Below are positions 17,891 to 25,975 of a DNA stretch of 64,000 nucleotides, piece by piece; position 1 is the first letter of the stretch, and each line of letters begins with the position of its first letter. The notes below the pieces were generated by a model. That model saw only the letters and a program-made list of their open reading frames with translations, was not told the DNA's origin and searched no databases. Origin of the DNA: Massilia aurea (lineage in GTDB: Bacteria > Pseudomonadota > Gammaproteobacteria > Burkholderiales > Burkholderiaceae_D); assembly GCF_014200505.1 (NCBI RefSeq), contig NZ_JACHBX010000002.1:248001-312000 (forward strand), in the 5' to 3' direction. Made by a program: the position numbers and the translations under genes.

Positions 17891-19843
17891 ATGCAGGATT
17901 TACAACAGTACGGCGCCTGGCGCGCCCGGGTCGCCGCCTCCCTCACCGGCTACGGCAGCGCACTGCGCGACGCCGGGCTGATCGATGCGGCCGGCGAGCA
18001 GCTGCTGGCGCGCGCGCTGGGGCGCCTGCGTGACGACCGCCTGTCGGTGGCCTTCGTGGCCGAGTTCTCGCGCGGTAAAACCGAGCTGATCAACGCACTG
18101 TTCTTCGCCGACTACGGCCAGCGCATCCTGCCGTCCAGCGCCGGCCGCACCACCATGTGCCCGACCGAACTGCTATGGGATGCGAGCCTGCCGCCCTGCC
18201 TGCGCCTGCTGCCGATCGACACCCGCGCCGGCCACCTGTCCACCGGCGACTACCGCGACGACGACGCCGCCTGGACCGTGTTCCCGCTCGATCTCGACTC
18301 GCCGGCGGCCATGCACGAGACGCTGCGCCAGGTCAGCCAGACGCGGCGCGTCTCGACCGTCGAAGCGCAGCGCTACGGTCTGTACGATGCCGATGATCCC
18401 GACCTGGCCGCCAGCCTCGACCCGGACGGCACGATCGAGATCCCGCGCTGGCGCCACGCGATCATCAACCTGCCGCACCCGCTGCTCAAACAGGGCCTGG
18501 TGATCCTCGATACGCCGGGCCTGAACGCCATCGGCACCGAGCCCGAACTGACGCTGAACCTGATCCCGAACGCGCACGCGGTGCTGTTCGTGCTGGCCGC
18601 CGAGACGGGCGTGACCAAGAGCGACATCGAAGTCTGGCGCACGCACATCGGCGCCGGGCCGGGGCGCCTGGCCGTGCTCAACAAGATCGATGCGATGTGG
18701 GACGAGCTCAAGTCGCCAGAGGCCGTCGACGCCGACATCGCGCGCCAGCAGCACGACGTGGCGCGCCAGCTGGGCCTTTCGGCTGGCCAAGTGTATCCGG
18801 TGTCGGCGCACAAGGCGCTGGTCGGCCGCATCGGTGGCGACATGGCCCTGTTCGAGCGTAGCCGCCTGGGCGCGCTCGAAGCGGCGCTGTTCCACGAATT
18901 GATTCCGGCGCGGCGCGCGATCGTCGAGCGCCAGCTGCACGCCGATCTCGAAGCGCTGGTGGCGAGCCAGCAGATGCTGGTGGCCACGCGCCTGCGCGAG
19001 CTGATCGAGCAGTTGCAGGAACTGCGCAGCCTGCGCGGCAAGAACCAGGGCGTGATCGCGCACATGGTGCGCCGGGTCGAGGCCGAGAAGAAGGAATTCG
19101 ACGCCGGCCTGTTCAAGCTGCAGGGCACGCGCGCCGTGTTCACGCGCCTGTCGACCGAACTGTATACGCTGCTGGGCATGGACGTGCTGCAGGACCGGAC
19201 CGAGACCGTGCGCGTGGCGATGAGCGCAGTGCGCTTCGCCACCGGCATGCGCGCGCCGGTGCGCAACTACTTCGACGGCGCCCGCGCCGGCCTGGCCGAT
19301 GCCGACGCCAAGCTCACGGAAATCACGTCGATGATGGACGCGATGCATCGCAAGTTCGCCGCAGAGCATGGCATGAGCCTGGGCCTGCCGCCGACCCTGA
19401 CGCTGGCGCGCCACCGCGACGAGATCGACGCCATCGAAGAACTCTTTTCGCGCCAGTTCGGCACCGCCACCTTGTGGATGAACAGCCGCGCCACACTGCT
19501 TGAGCGCTTCTTCGATTCGATCGCTTCGCGCGTGCGCCGCGTGTACCGCGCCGCCAACGCCGACATCGAAGCCTGGCTGAAAGTGGCCAACGCGCCGCTC
19601 GAAGCGCAGATCCGCCAGCACCGCGACAACCTGCGCCAGCGCCAGGCGACCGTAAAACGCATCCACGAAGCGAGCGACAGCCTGGAACAAAAAATCGGCG
19701 CCTTCGAGAGCGGCCAGGCCGAACTCGACGTCACGCGCACGCGCCTTGGTGCGCTGGCCGCCGGCGTGACTGCGACCTTGTCCGACACCCTACCCAACTC
19801 CGCGACGGCCACCAGCGCCGACGCCCACTACACGACTGCATGA
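17891..19843 (+). CDS. Dynamin-like GTPase between mutM and mutY
   Basis: A 650-residue bacterial dynamin-family GTPase. The G1 loop is AEFSRGKT (57-64), with Ala in place of the usual first Gly. Candidate switch Thr residues are in GRTTMCPTE (T87/T88), G3 is DTPG (207-210) and G4 is NKID (264-267). From about residue 330 the protein is mostly helical with long heptad-rich stretches (for example ELIEQLQELRSLRGKNQ), as expected of dynamin stalk regions. No clear transmembrane pair is seen. Known relatives remodel or protect membranes; why this one lies between two DNA glycosylase genes is unknown. Its stop overlaps the mutY start by 4 bp (ATGA). Confidence 0.88.
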   Translation: MQDLQQYGAWRARVAASLTGYGSALRDAGLIDAAGEQLLARALGRLRDDRLSVAFVAEFSRGKTELINALFFADYGQRILPSSAGRTTMCPTELLWDASLPPCLRLLPIDTRAGHLSTGDYRDDDAAWTVFPLDLDSPAAMHETLRQVSQTRRVSTVEAQRYGLYDADDPDLAASLDPDGTIEIPRWRHAIINLPHPLLKQGLVILDTPGLNAIGTEPELTLNLIPNAHAVLFVLAAETGVTKSDIEVWRTHIGAGPGRLAVLNKIDAMWDELKSPEAVDADIARQQHDVARQLGLSAGQVYPVSAHKALVGRIGGDMALFERSRLGALEAALFHELIPARRAIVERQLHADLEALVASQQMLVATRLRELIEQLQELRSLRGKNQGVIAHMVRRVEAEKKEFDAGLFKLQGTRAVFTRLSTELYTLLGMDVLQDRTETVRVAMSAVRFATGMRAPVRNYFDGARAGLADADAKLTEITSMMDAMHRKFAAEHGMSLGLPPTLTLARHRDEIDAIEELFSRQFGTATLWMNSRATLLERFFDSIASRVRRVYRAANADIEAWLKVANAPLEAQIRQHRDNLRQRQATVKRIHEASDSLEQKIGAFESGQAELDVTRTRLGALAAGVTATLSDTLPNSATATSADAHYTTA

Positions 19844-20955
19844 AGCGACTGACCGAGTTTGACCAGCTGGCCGATCCGACCTTTTCCCGGGCCGTGATCG
19901 ACTGGCAGCGCAGCCATGGCCGCCACACCCTGCCATGGCAAAACACCACCGACGCCTACCGCGTGTGGCTGTCCGAAATCATGCTGCAGCAGACCCAGGT
20001 CGCCGCGGTGCTGGGCTACTACGCGCGCTTCCTGGAGCGCTTCCCGACCGTGCACGCATTGGCCGAAGCCCCGGCGGAAGACGTCATGGCCCACTGGAGC
20101 GGCCTGGGTTACTACACCCGTGCGCGCAACCTGCACGCCTGCGCCAAGCGCGTCGTGGCGGATTACGACGGCGTGTTCCCGAGCGATCCGGCGCTGCTGG
20201 CCGACCTGCCCGGCATCGGCCGCTCGACTGCCGCCGCCATCGCCGCCTTCTCGGGCGGCGTGCGCGCCGCGATCATGGACGGCAACGTCAAGCGCGTCTT
20301 CGCGCGCGTGTTCGGGATCGACGCCTACCCCGGCATCAAGCCGGTCGAGGATGCGCTGTGGCGCCGCGCCGAAGCGCTGCTGCCCGAAGATGGCGGCATC
20401 GAGTCGTACACGCAGGGCCTGATGGACCTGGGCGCCACGCTGTGCACGCGCTCGCGCCCCGACTGCGGCCGCTGCCCGCTGCAGGCCCGCTGCGTGGCCT
20501 TCGCCACCGGCCGCACGGCCGAACTGCCGGTGCGCAAACCGAAGAAGACGACGCCCGAAAAACGCACCGCGATGCTGGTGCTGATCGATCGCGGTGAAGT
20601 GCTGCTCAAGCAGCGTCCGCAAACAGGCATCTGGGGCGGCCTCTTGTCGCTGCCGGAAGTGGGCGGCCATGTGGCGATGGACGGCGATGCCGATCCCGTC
20701 TGCACGGCGGACATCGCGGCCGCCAGCAGCGCGTTCGGCACGATTGACGAAGTGCGCGCGCTCACGCCGTTGATGCATGGGTTCACGCACTACAAGCTGC
20801 ACATCGCGCCGTTTGCGGTGACGCTGGCCACGCGTGGTGAGCATGGCGCCGGGCACGTGTGGTGGAAGCTCGATGCGATTGCTGATGCGCCATTGCCGGC
20901 GCCGGTCAAGAAGTTGTTGCTGGATTTGTCGCAGCCAAGCCTGTTCAGCCAGTAA
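19840..20955 (+). CDS. mutY: A/G-specific adenine glycosylase MutY
   Basis: MutY removes adenine mispaired with 8-oxoguanine. The 371-residue protein has the helix-hairpin-helix LPGIGRST (123-130), the catalytic acids Glu46 (in SEIML) and Asp147 (in IMDGNVKRV), and the [4Fe-4S] cysteines C202, C209, C212 and C218. A C-terminal NUDIX-like domain from about 235 recognises the 8-oxoG strand. The ATG overlaps the end of the dynamin-like gene, which implies translational coupling. Downstream come copies of the family A repeat before the convergent dgt gene. Confidence 0.98.
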   Translation: MKRLTEFDQLADPTFSRAVIDWQRSHGRHTLPWQNTTDAYRVWLSEIMLQQTQVAAVLGYYARFLERFPTVHALAEAPAEDVMAHWSGLGYYTRARNLHACAKRVVADYDGVFPSDPALLADLPGIGRSTAAAIAAFSGGVRAAIMDGNVKRVFARVFGIDAYPGIKPVEDALWRRAEALLPEDGGIESYTQGLMDLGATLCTRSRPDCGRCPLQARCVAFATGRTAELPVRKPKKTTPEKRTAMLVLIDRGEVLLKQRPQTGIWGGLLSLPEVGGHVAMDGDADPVCTADIAAASSAFGTIDEVRALTPLMHGFTHYKLHIAPFAVTLATRGEHGAGHVWWKLDAIADAPLPAPVKKLLLDLSQPSLFSQ

Positions 20956-20963
20956 GACTCATT

Positions 20964-21006
20964 GGTTTGAACGCGTGGGCGGCTGCGCCGCCCACGCGTT
21001 CAAACC
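20964..21006. repeat. 43-bp perfect palindrome of repeat family A
   Basis: Twenty-base-pair arms beginning GGTTTGAACGCGTGGGCGGC close over a 3-nt loop (TGC) with no mismatch. It lies 9 bp after the mutY stop, between convergent genes, where it could end transcription from either side even without T-tracts. Confidence 0.8.
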
Positions 21007-21035
21007 AACCTCGATCTCTGGTATGCGAAGGCGAG

Positions 21036-21069
21036 TTGAACGCGTGGACGGGAAACCCGTCCACCCTAC
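21036..21069. repeat. Half copy of repeat family A
   Basis: Single hairpin TTGAACGCGTGGACGGG...CCCGTCCACCCTAC, matching the right half of the full elements at 6.4 and 33.8 kb. It is preceded by ATGCGAAGGCGAGT, which recurs at 21137-21150. Confidence 0.75.
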
Positions 21070-21082
21070 GTGGCTGGATTTC

Positions 21083-21117
21083 GTAGGGTGGGCGGCTATG
21101 CCGCCCACGCGTTCAAA
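21083..21117. repeat. Half copy of repeat family A
   Basis: Single hairpin GTAGGGTGGGCGGC...GCCGCCCACGCGTTCAA, matching the left half of the full elements. It is the third family unit in the 207-bp mutY-dgt gap. Confidence 0.75.
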
Positions 21118-21162
21118 CCACCCTTGCTCCGTGGCATGCGAAGGCGAGTGGAATGCGCGGCC

Positions 21163-22311
21163 TTAAAAGTGATCGAGCGAGAAAATGCGCCGGTGCTCGC
21201 GGATCGCATAACGGTCAGTCATGCCGGCGATGTAATCGGCGATCTTGCGCGCCTGCTTGTGCGGATCGCCCTGCACCTGATAGTCGCCCGGCAGCAGCAC
21301 CGGATCCGCCAGAAACGCTTCGAACAGTTCGCGCACGATGCGGCTGGCCTTCACGCGCATGCGGTTGACCTGGAAATGGCGATACAGGTTCGCGTACAAG
21401 AAGCGTTTGAGTGCCACGGTCTCGGCGCGCATCGCGTCCGAGAAGCGGATCAGCGGCGGCGCGGCGCGCACGTCGTCGATGGTCGCTGGCGCCGCCTCGG
21501 CAATCAGGCCCGCTGATGTGTCGACCAGGTCGGCCGTCATCGCGGTGATCATCAGGCGGATCGTTTCGTACAGCGCGCGCCGGCCCGGCAAGCCCGGATA
21601 GCGCGCCTCGACTTCGCGATGCAGGCGCGCGAACAGCTCGACTTCTTCCATCTGCGCCATCGTGATCAGGCCCGAACGCAGGCCGTCGTCGATGTCGTGG
21701 TTGTTGTACGCGATCTCGTCGGCCAGGTTGGTCAGCTGCGCTTCGAGGCTGGGCTGGCTGCGCTCGATGAAGCGCTGGCCCAGGTCGCCCAGCTGGCGCG
21801 CGTTGTTCAGCGAGCAGTGCTTGAGGATGCCTTCGCGCGTCTCGAACGTCAGGTTCAGGCCATCGAAGGCGCCGTAGTGTTCTTCGAGATGGTCGACCAC
21901 GCGCAGGCTTTGCAGGTTGTGCTCGAAGCCGCCGAAGTCCTTCATGCATTCGTTGAGCACATCCTGGCCGACGTGGCCGAACGGCGTATGGCCAAGATCG
22001 TGCGCCAGCGCCGTCGCTTCGACCAGGTCTTCGTTCAGGCGCAGGCTGCGCGCCAGCGTGCGGCCGATCTGGGCCACCTCGATGCTGTGCGTCAGGCGCG
22101 TGCGAAACAGGTCGCCTTCGTGGTTGATGAAGACCTGCGTCTTGTACTCAAGACGGCGAAACGCGGTCGAGTGGATGATGCGGTCGCGGTCACGCTGGTA
22201 CTCGCTGCGCGAACCGGGCCCCGGCTCGGCATGCGTGCGCCCGCGCGACTGGGCCGAATGCGCCGCATACGGGGCCAGGCCCGCGTCGAAGTCGCGCATC
22301 AGGCTACTCAT
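21163..22311 (-). CDS. dgt: Deoxyguanosinetriphosphate triphosphohydrolase (dGTPase-like HD protein)
   Basis: An HD-superfamily triphosphohydrolase that cleaves dNTPs to nucleoside and triphosphate. From the ATG at 22311 (N-terminus MSSLMRDFD) it has 382 residues, typical of the short type 2 dGTPase-like branch. It shows the N-terminal [19 protein letters not shown] signature and metal-binding HD residues His75, His104 and Asp105 within RLTHSIEV and [11 protein letters not shown]. The start overlaps the aroB stop by 4 bp (ATGA), so it is coupled to the shikimate gene. A much longer open frame upstream is antisense-type noise over aroB. Confidence 0.96.
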   Translation of the reverse strand: MSSLMRDFDAGLAPYAAHSAQSRGRTHAEPGPGSRSEYQRDRDRIIHSTAFRRLEYKTQVFINHEGDLFRTRLTHSIEVAQIGRTLARSLRLNEDLVEATALAHDLGHTPFGHVGQDVLNECMKDFGGFEHNLQSLRVVDHLEEHYGAFDGLNLTFETREGILKHCSLNNARQLGDLGQRFIERSQPSLEAQLTNLADEIAYNNHDIDDGLRSGLITMAQMEEVELFARLHREVEARYPGLPGRRALYETIRLMITAMTADLVDTSAGLIAEAAPATIDDVRAAPPLIRFSDAMRAETVALKRFLYANLYRHFQVNRMRVKASRIVRELFEAFLADPVLLPGDYQVQGDPHKQARKIADYIAGMTDRYAIREHRRIFSLDHF

Positions 22312-23960
22312 GCGCTGCAGGCCGCGAGCGTCGAGCGCAGCACGTCCAGCGGCGCGGTCGTGATCGACGGGCTGCCCAGTGGTTTGAGCAGGATGAAGCG
22401 GATTTCGCCGCCCTCGTTCTTCTTGTCGACTTCCATCAGCTCGATCCAGCGTGTTTCGCCCAGATCCGGCGCCACGGCCGGCAGGCCGGCGGCGCGTACC
22501 AGCGCGCGCACGCGCTCCACGGCGGCCGGCTCGATCAGGCCTAGGCGCGCCGACATGTCGGCCGCCATCACCATGCCGCAGCCGACTGCTTCGCCGTGCA
22601 GCCAGGCGCCGTAGCCGAGGCCATTTTCGATCGCATGGCCAAAGGTATGGCCGAAGTTCAGCACCGCGCGCAGGCCGCCTTCGCGCTCGTCCTTGCGCAC
22701 GACGTCGGATTTGATTTCGCACGAACGGGCGATCGCGTAGCCGATGGCGTGGCGGTCGCGCGCAATGAGCGGCTTGATGTTCGCTTCGATCCAGTCGAAG
22801 AAATCGGCGTCGAGGATCGCGCCATGCTTGATCACTTCGGCCAGGCCGGCCGACAGCTCGCGCGCCGGCAGTGTCGCCAGCGTGGCGGTATCGGCAATCA
22901 CGGCGCGCGGCTGGTAGAACGCGCCGATCATGTTCTTGCCCAGCGGGTGGTTGATGCCGGTCTTGCCGCCCACCGATGAGTCGACCTGCGCCAGCAGCGT
23001 GGTCGGAATCTGCACGAATGGCACGCCGCGCATGTAGCTCGACGCGGCAAAGCCGGTCAGGTCGCCGATCACGCCGCCGCCCAGCGCCACCAGCGTGGTC
23101 TTGCGGTCGCATTTGTGCTGCAGCAGCGCGTCGTAGACAAGGTTCAGCGACTGCCAGTTCTTGTGCTCTTCGCCATCCGGCAAAATAATTTCGAGCACGT
23201 CGCGGCCCGCCGCGCGCAGGTGGCCCGCGACCTTCTCGAGGTACAGCGGGGCCACCGTGGTGTTGGTGACGATGGCCACCTTGTGGCCGCCGATGTGGCG
23301 CGCGAGCAGCGCGGCGTCGTCCAGCAAGCCGGCGCCGATCTCGATCGGGTAGCTGCGCTCGCCGAGTTCGACGTTGAGAGTGATGTGTGCCTGTTCGTTC
23401 ATTACAGTCCTTGCATGCTTGCGCGCGCGGGCGTTTTCCTGCGCGGCCAGCTGGTCCAATATGGTTTGAACCATCGATTGTACGTTAGGCCTGCCGGTGT
23501 CGATGACGAGGTCGGCGATCTCGCGGTACAGCGGATCGCGTTCGGTCCAGAGTTGCTCGAGTTTGCCGCGCGGGTCGGCGGTCTGCAGCAGCGGGCGGTT
23601 CTTGTCGTGCGCGGTGCGCTGCAGGATGCTGCCGATCGACGCGCGCAGATAGATCACGGTGCCGCGCTCAGCCAGCAAGGCGCGGCTGGCCGGATTGAGC
23701 ACGGCACCCCCGCCAGTGGCCAGGACCAGGCCCTGCTGCGCCGACAGGTCGCGGATCACATCGGCTTCGCGCCGGCGAAAGCAGGCTTCGCCCTCGATCT
23801 CGAAGATCCACGGGATGGTCGCACCGGTGCGCGCTTCGATCTCGTGATCGGCGTCGACGAAGCGGCGATTGAGCTTGCGAGCAAGCAATCGACCGATCGT
23901 GGTCTTCCCTGCCCCCATCAGGCCAACAAGGAAGATATTGTTGTTCTTGGGATGTGGCAC
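22308..23960 (-). CDS. aroKB: Shikimate kinase (AroK) and 3-dehydroquinate synthase (AroB) in one reading frame
   Basis: Two shikimate-pathway enzymes run in one frame without an intervening stop. Residues 1-175 are AroK: Walker A GLMGAGKT (13-20), Asp36/Asp38 in DADHE, and the shikimate loop TGGGAV (82-87). After a linker ([11 protein letters not shown]) AroB begins at residue 187 as MNEQAHITL. It has the NAD-binding [11 protein letters not shown], the loop [22 protein letters not shown] and metal-ligand motifs such as GHTFGHAIE. Read as a fusion, the product has 550 residues. An AAGGA site just before the internal ATG (23402) suggests AroB may also be made separately. AroK probably starts at GTG 23960, because a terminator lies just upstream; its RBS is weak. 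Confidence 0.9.
   Translation of the reverse strand: MPHPKNNNIFLVGLMGAGKTTIGRLLARKLNRRFVDADHEIEARTGATIPWIFEIEGEACFRRREADVIRDLSAQQGLVLATGGGAVLNPASRALLAERGTVIYLRASIGSILQRTAHDKNRPLLQTADPRGKLEQLWTERDPLYREIADLVIDTGRPNVQSMVQTILDQLAAQENARARKHARTVMNEQAHITLNVELGERSYPIEIGAGLLDDAALLARHIGGHKVAIVTNTTVAPLYLEKVAGHLRAAGRDVLEIILPDGEEHKNWQSLNLVYDALLQHKCDRKTTLVALGGGVIGDLTGFAASSYMRGVPFVQIPTTLLAQVDSSVGGKTGINHPLGKNMIGAFYQPRAVIADTATLATLPARELSAGLAEVIKHGAILDADFFDWIEANIKPLIARDRHAIGYAIARSCEIKSDVVRKDEREGGLRAVLNFGHTFGHAIENGLGYGAWLHGEAVGCGMVMAADMSARLGLIEPAAVERVRALVRAAGLPAVAPDLGETRWIELMEVDKKNEGGEIRFILLKPLGSPSITTAPLDVLRSTLAACSA
23403..23416 (-). promoter_or_regulatory. Internal ribosome-binding site for aroB
   Basis: On the minus strand AAGGA stands 5 nt before the ATG at 23402, inside the open AroK frame. 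It would allow AroB to start independently of read-through from AroK. Confidence 0.6.
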
Positions 23961-23978
23961 AACCAGACCCGTTGAGAT

Positions 23979-24006
23979 GAAAAAGACGGCCAGTATAGAC
24001 TGGCCG
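23979..24006 (-). terminator. Rho-independent terminator of the pil operon/lipoprotein gene
   Basis: Eight-base-pair arms (CGGCCAGT at 23987-23994 and complement at 23999-24006) are followed on the minus strand by TCTTTTTC. It separates the Ig-like lipoprotein gene from aroK. Confidence 0.88.
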
Positions 24007-24024
24007 CCTCTCATTCCGCCAATT

Positions 24025-25935
24025 TTACGGGCAGGTGAAGTTGAGTGTGAACGGGATCGAGGTGACCGCGCCGCGCGGTGTGGTCGCACGCACGCTGAAG
24101 TTGGCCACACTGGCGGCGGTACACGGCTTGGCACCGGTAGCAGCCACCGTGATCCGGTGATTCGATCCCTGTGGACCGTTGCCAGGCGCAGCAAAGATGC
24201 TCGGCACGGTTTCGGGCGCCACTTCGACGCTGGTCGCATTGACTGCACCGCTGACCGCGATGGTGGTGCCAGCAGGCAGCGCGTTGCCATTCAGATCAAC
24301 CAGCTGGACCGAGAACACCTTCGATTCGTTTGCGCTGGCATTGCCAAGGCTGATCGGGAACACGGTGCTGGGGCTGGCGGCGCCATTGACGTACACAGCA
24401 GCCACCGATTCATCGCTAAAAGTGATCGTGGTCTTGGCGAACTGGGTGTTCAGACCGTCGGTCGTGCTGGCGCAGATCGTGGCAACACCAGCCCGCGTGG
24501 TGTCGGCGGTCGAACCAGTTCCGGAATTGCACGGCGTGACTGGCGTGCCGGGCGCGGCGACGCGGGGATTCTGGGTACGGAAAGCAACCGAGCAGCCGCC
24601 ATTGACGGTATTGCAGCCGCCTTTGCTCGATGACCCGATGGCGCCGAGGTTGGTCTGGAACACGATCGGCGTGCCATCCGCGACAGGATTGCCGAAGTTA
24701 TCGGCCAACAGCACATTGACCGTGGCGGCCGGGGTAGTCGGACCGCTGTCATACGACCAGCCGTCCACATTGCCCTGGCTGACGCTGAGCGAGAAGGCGC
24801 GCTGCACCGGCAGGCCTGTGGTCACGACGATCGAATCGGACGTCGTCGAAATATCCGGGCGGCTGGCGTTCGCAGTGCCGGGCAACACGGCCTGGACGCG
24901 GAAGGTGGTCGGCACGTCCAGCGAATTGACCGTGGTGATCACTTCGCCATTCTGGTCGGTGCTGTCGGTGGCCTTGTTCAGGGCCACGGCACCGCTTGGC
25001 ACGATGTTGAAATCGACGCGACGACCGGCCAGCGGACGATCGAACACGTCGAACACGCGGAAGCGCAGCGTGGCGGTCTCGGTGCGATTGATACCGCCCT
25101 GGCCACGGATCACGATCGATTTGTCGGTCGGCAGCGCTTCAACGAACTGGACCGAAGCAGCGCTCGGCGGCGCGATGGCCAGTGCGGCCGAGGCCGCCGT
25201 GGCGACACCGTCAGCGGTCGCAGTAATAATGTCGTTATTGCCGCAACCCTGGTCGCGGTAGACGGTCTGGGCAGTACCATTGTTGGTGGCGACGGTCGCC
25301 GCGAGGGTCGCCTTGCCGGATGTGACGCACGCCGAGCTGAAGCGGACGTTGACCTGCTGGCTGGTGTACTTGACGCCATTGGCCAGCAGATCGACCGAGA
25401 TCACCGTCGAACCATAGGCATCGATGCTGGTCGGGGCCAGGGTCAGGGCGCTGAACGCCAGCGAGGTGGCGTTGACCGAATACGCGGCATCACCCGTCAC
25501 GGTAACACCAGCCACGCTCGCGCTCGCAGTCACGCGACCGGCGCCACCGGCAGCCAGGCTGGCGCTGCGCAGCGTGATGGTGGCCGTGCCGCTCGCATCG
25601 GCCAGTGCAGTGCCCGCGCCTGGCGCAAATACGGCCAGGTCGGCATCGGTAGTGAATGTCACGAGCGCATTTGGCACCGGCTGGTTGGCCGCATCGCGCA
25701 CCACAGCGCGCACCGTCAATGGCGTGGCGCCGCTCAAGGCCGTGCTGGCCTGACCGCTGGCATTGACGAGGCTGACACCAACGGTCGGGCTGGCTGGCGT
25801 GGTCGGTGTGGTCGGTGTGGTTGGCGCTGTGCCGCCGCCAACAGTGCCCGGGTTGCCGCCGCCGCCGCCGCATGCACTGAGAGTGGCAGCCAGGAGCAGC
25901 GCCAGGCTGCTGTAGGTGATTGTCTGGTTTTTCAT
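24025..25935 (-). CDS. Ig-like domain lipoprotein encoded after pilQ
   Basis: A 636-residue predicted surface or periplasmic lipoprotein. The signal ends in LSAC with Cys22, followed by a Gly run and a Thr/Pro linker ([11 protein letters not shown]). Residues about 50-155 resemble a bacterial Ig-like (Big_1/invasin-type) domain with [16 protein letters not shown] and GTATITLRS. Similar beta-sandwich segments follow ([52 protein letters not shown]). Several later Cys residues could form disulfides. The start is 40 bp after the pilQ stop and a terminator follows, so it appears to be the last gene of the pilus operon. The usual neighbour of pilQ is aroK. A role in pilus function or surface adhesion is inference from position only. 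Confidence 0.8.
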   Translation of the reverse strand: MKNQTITYSSLALLLAATLSACGGGGGNPGTVGGGTAPTTPTTPTTPASPTVGVSLVNASGQASTALSGATPLTVRAVVRDAANQPVPNALVTFTTDADLAVFAPGAGTALADASGTATITLRSASLAAGGAGRVTASASVAGVTVTGDAAYSVNATSLAFSALTLAPTSIDAYGSTVISVDLLANGVKYTSQQVNVRFSSACVTSGKATLAATVATNNGTAQTVYRDQGCGNNDIITATADGVATAASAALAIAPPSAASVQFVEALPTDKSIVIRGQGGINRTETATLRFRVFDVFDRPLAGRRVDFNIVPSGAVALNKATDSTDQNGEVITTVNSLDVPTTFRVQAVLPGTANASRPDISTTSDSIVVTTGLPVQRAFSLSVSQGNVDGWSYDSGPTTPAATVNVLLADNFGNPVADGTPIVFQTNLGAIGSSSKGGCNTVNGGCSVAFRTQNPRVAAPGTPVTPCNSGTGSTADTTRAGVATICASTTDGLNTQFAKTTITFSDESVAAVYVNGAASPSTVFPISLGNASANESKVFSVQLVDLNGNALPAGTTIAVSGAVNATSVEVAPETVPSIFAAPGNGPQGSNHRITVAATGAKPCTAASVANFSVRATTPRGAVTSIPFTLNFTCP

Positions 25936-25975
25936 ATCGGTTCGTTGTTGTTATCGGTCGTTGATGAAACAAGAA

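Noticed and set aside
23961..24290. Upstream extension of AroK to an ATG inside the lipoprotein gene
   Set aside because: It would cross a strong terminator and has no shikimate kinase similarity. The GTG at 23960 fits the family N-terminus.
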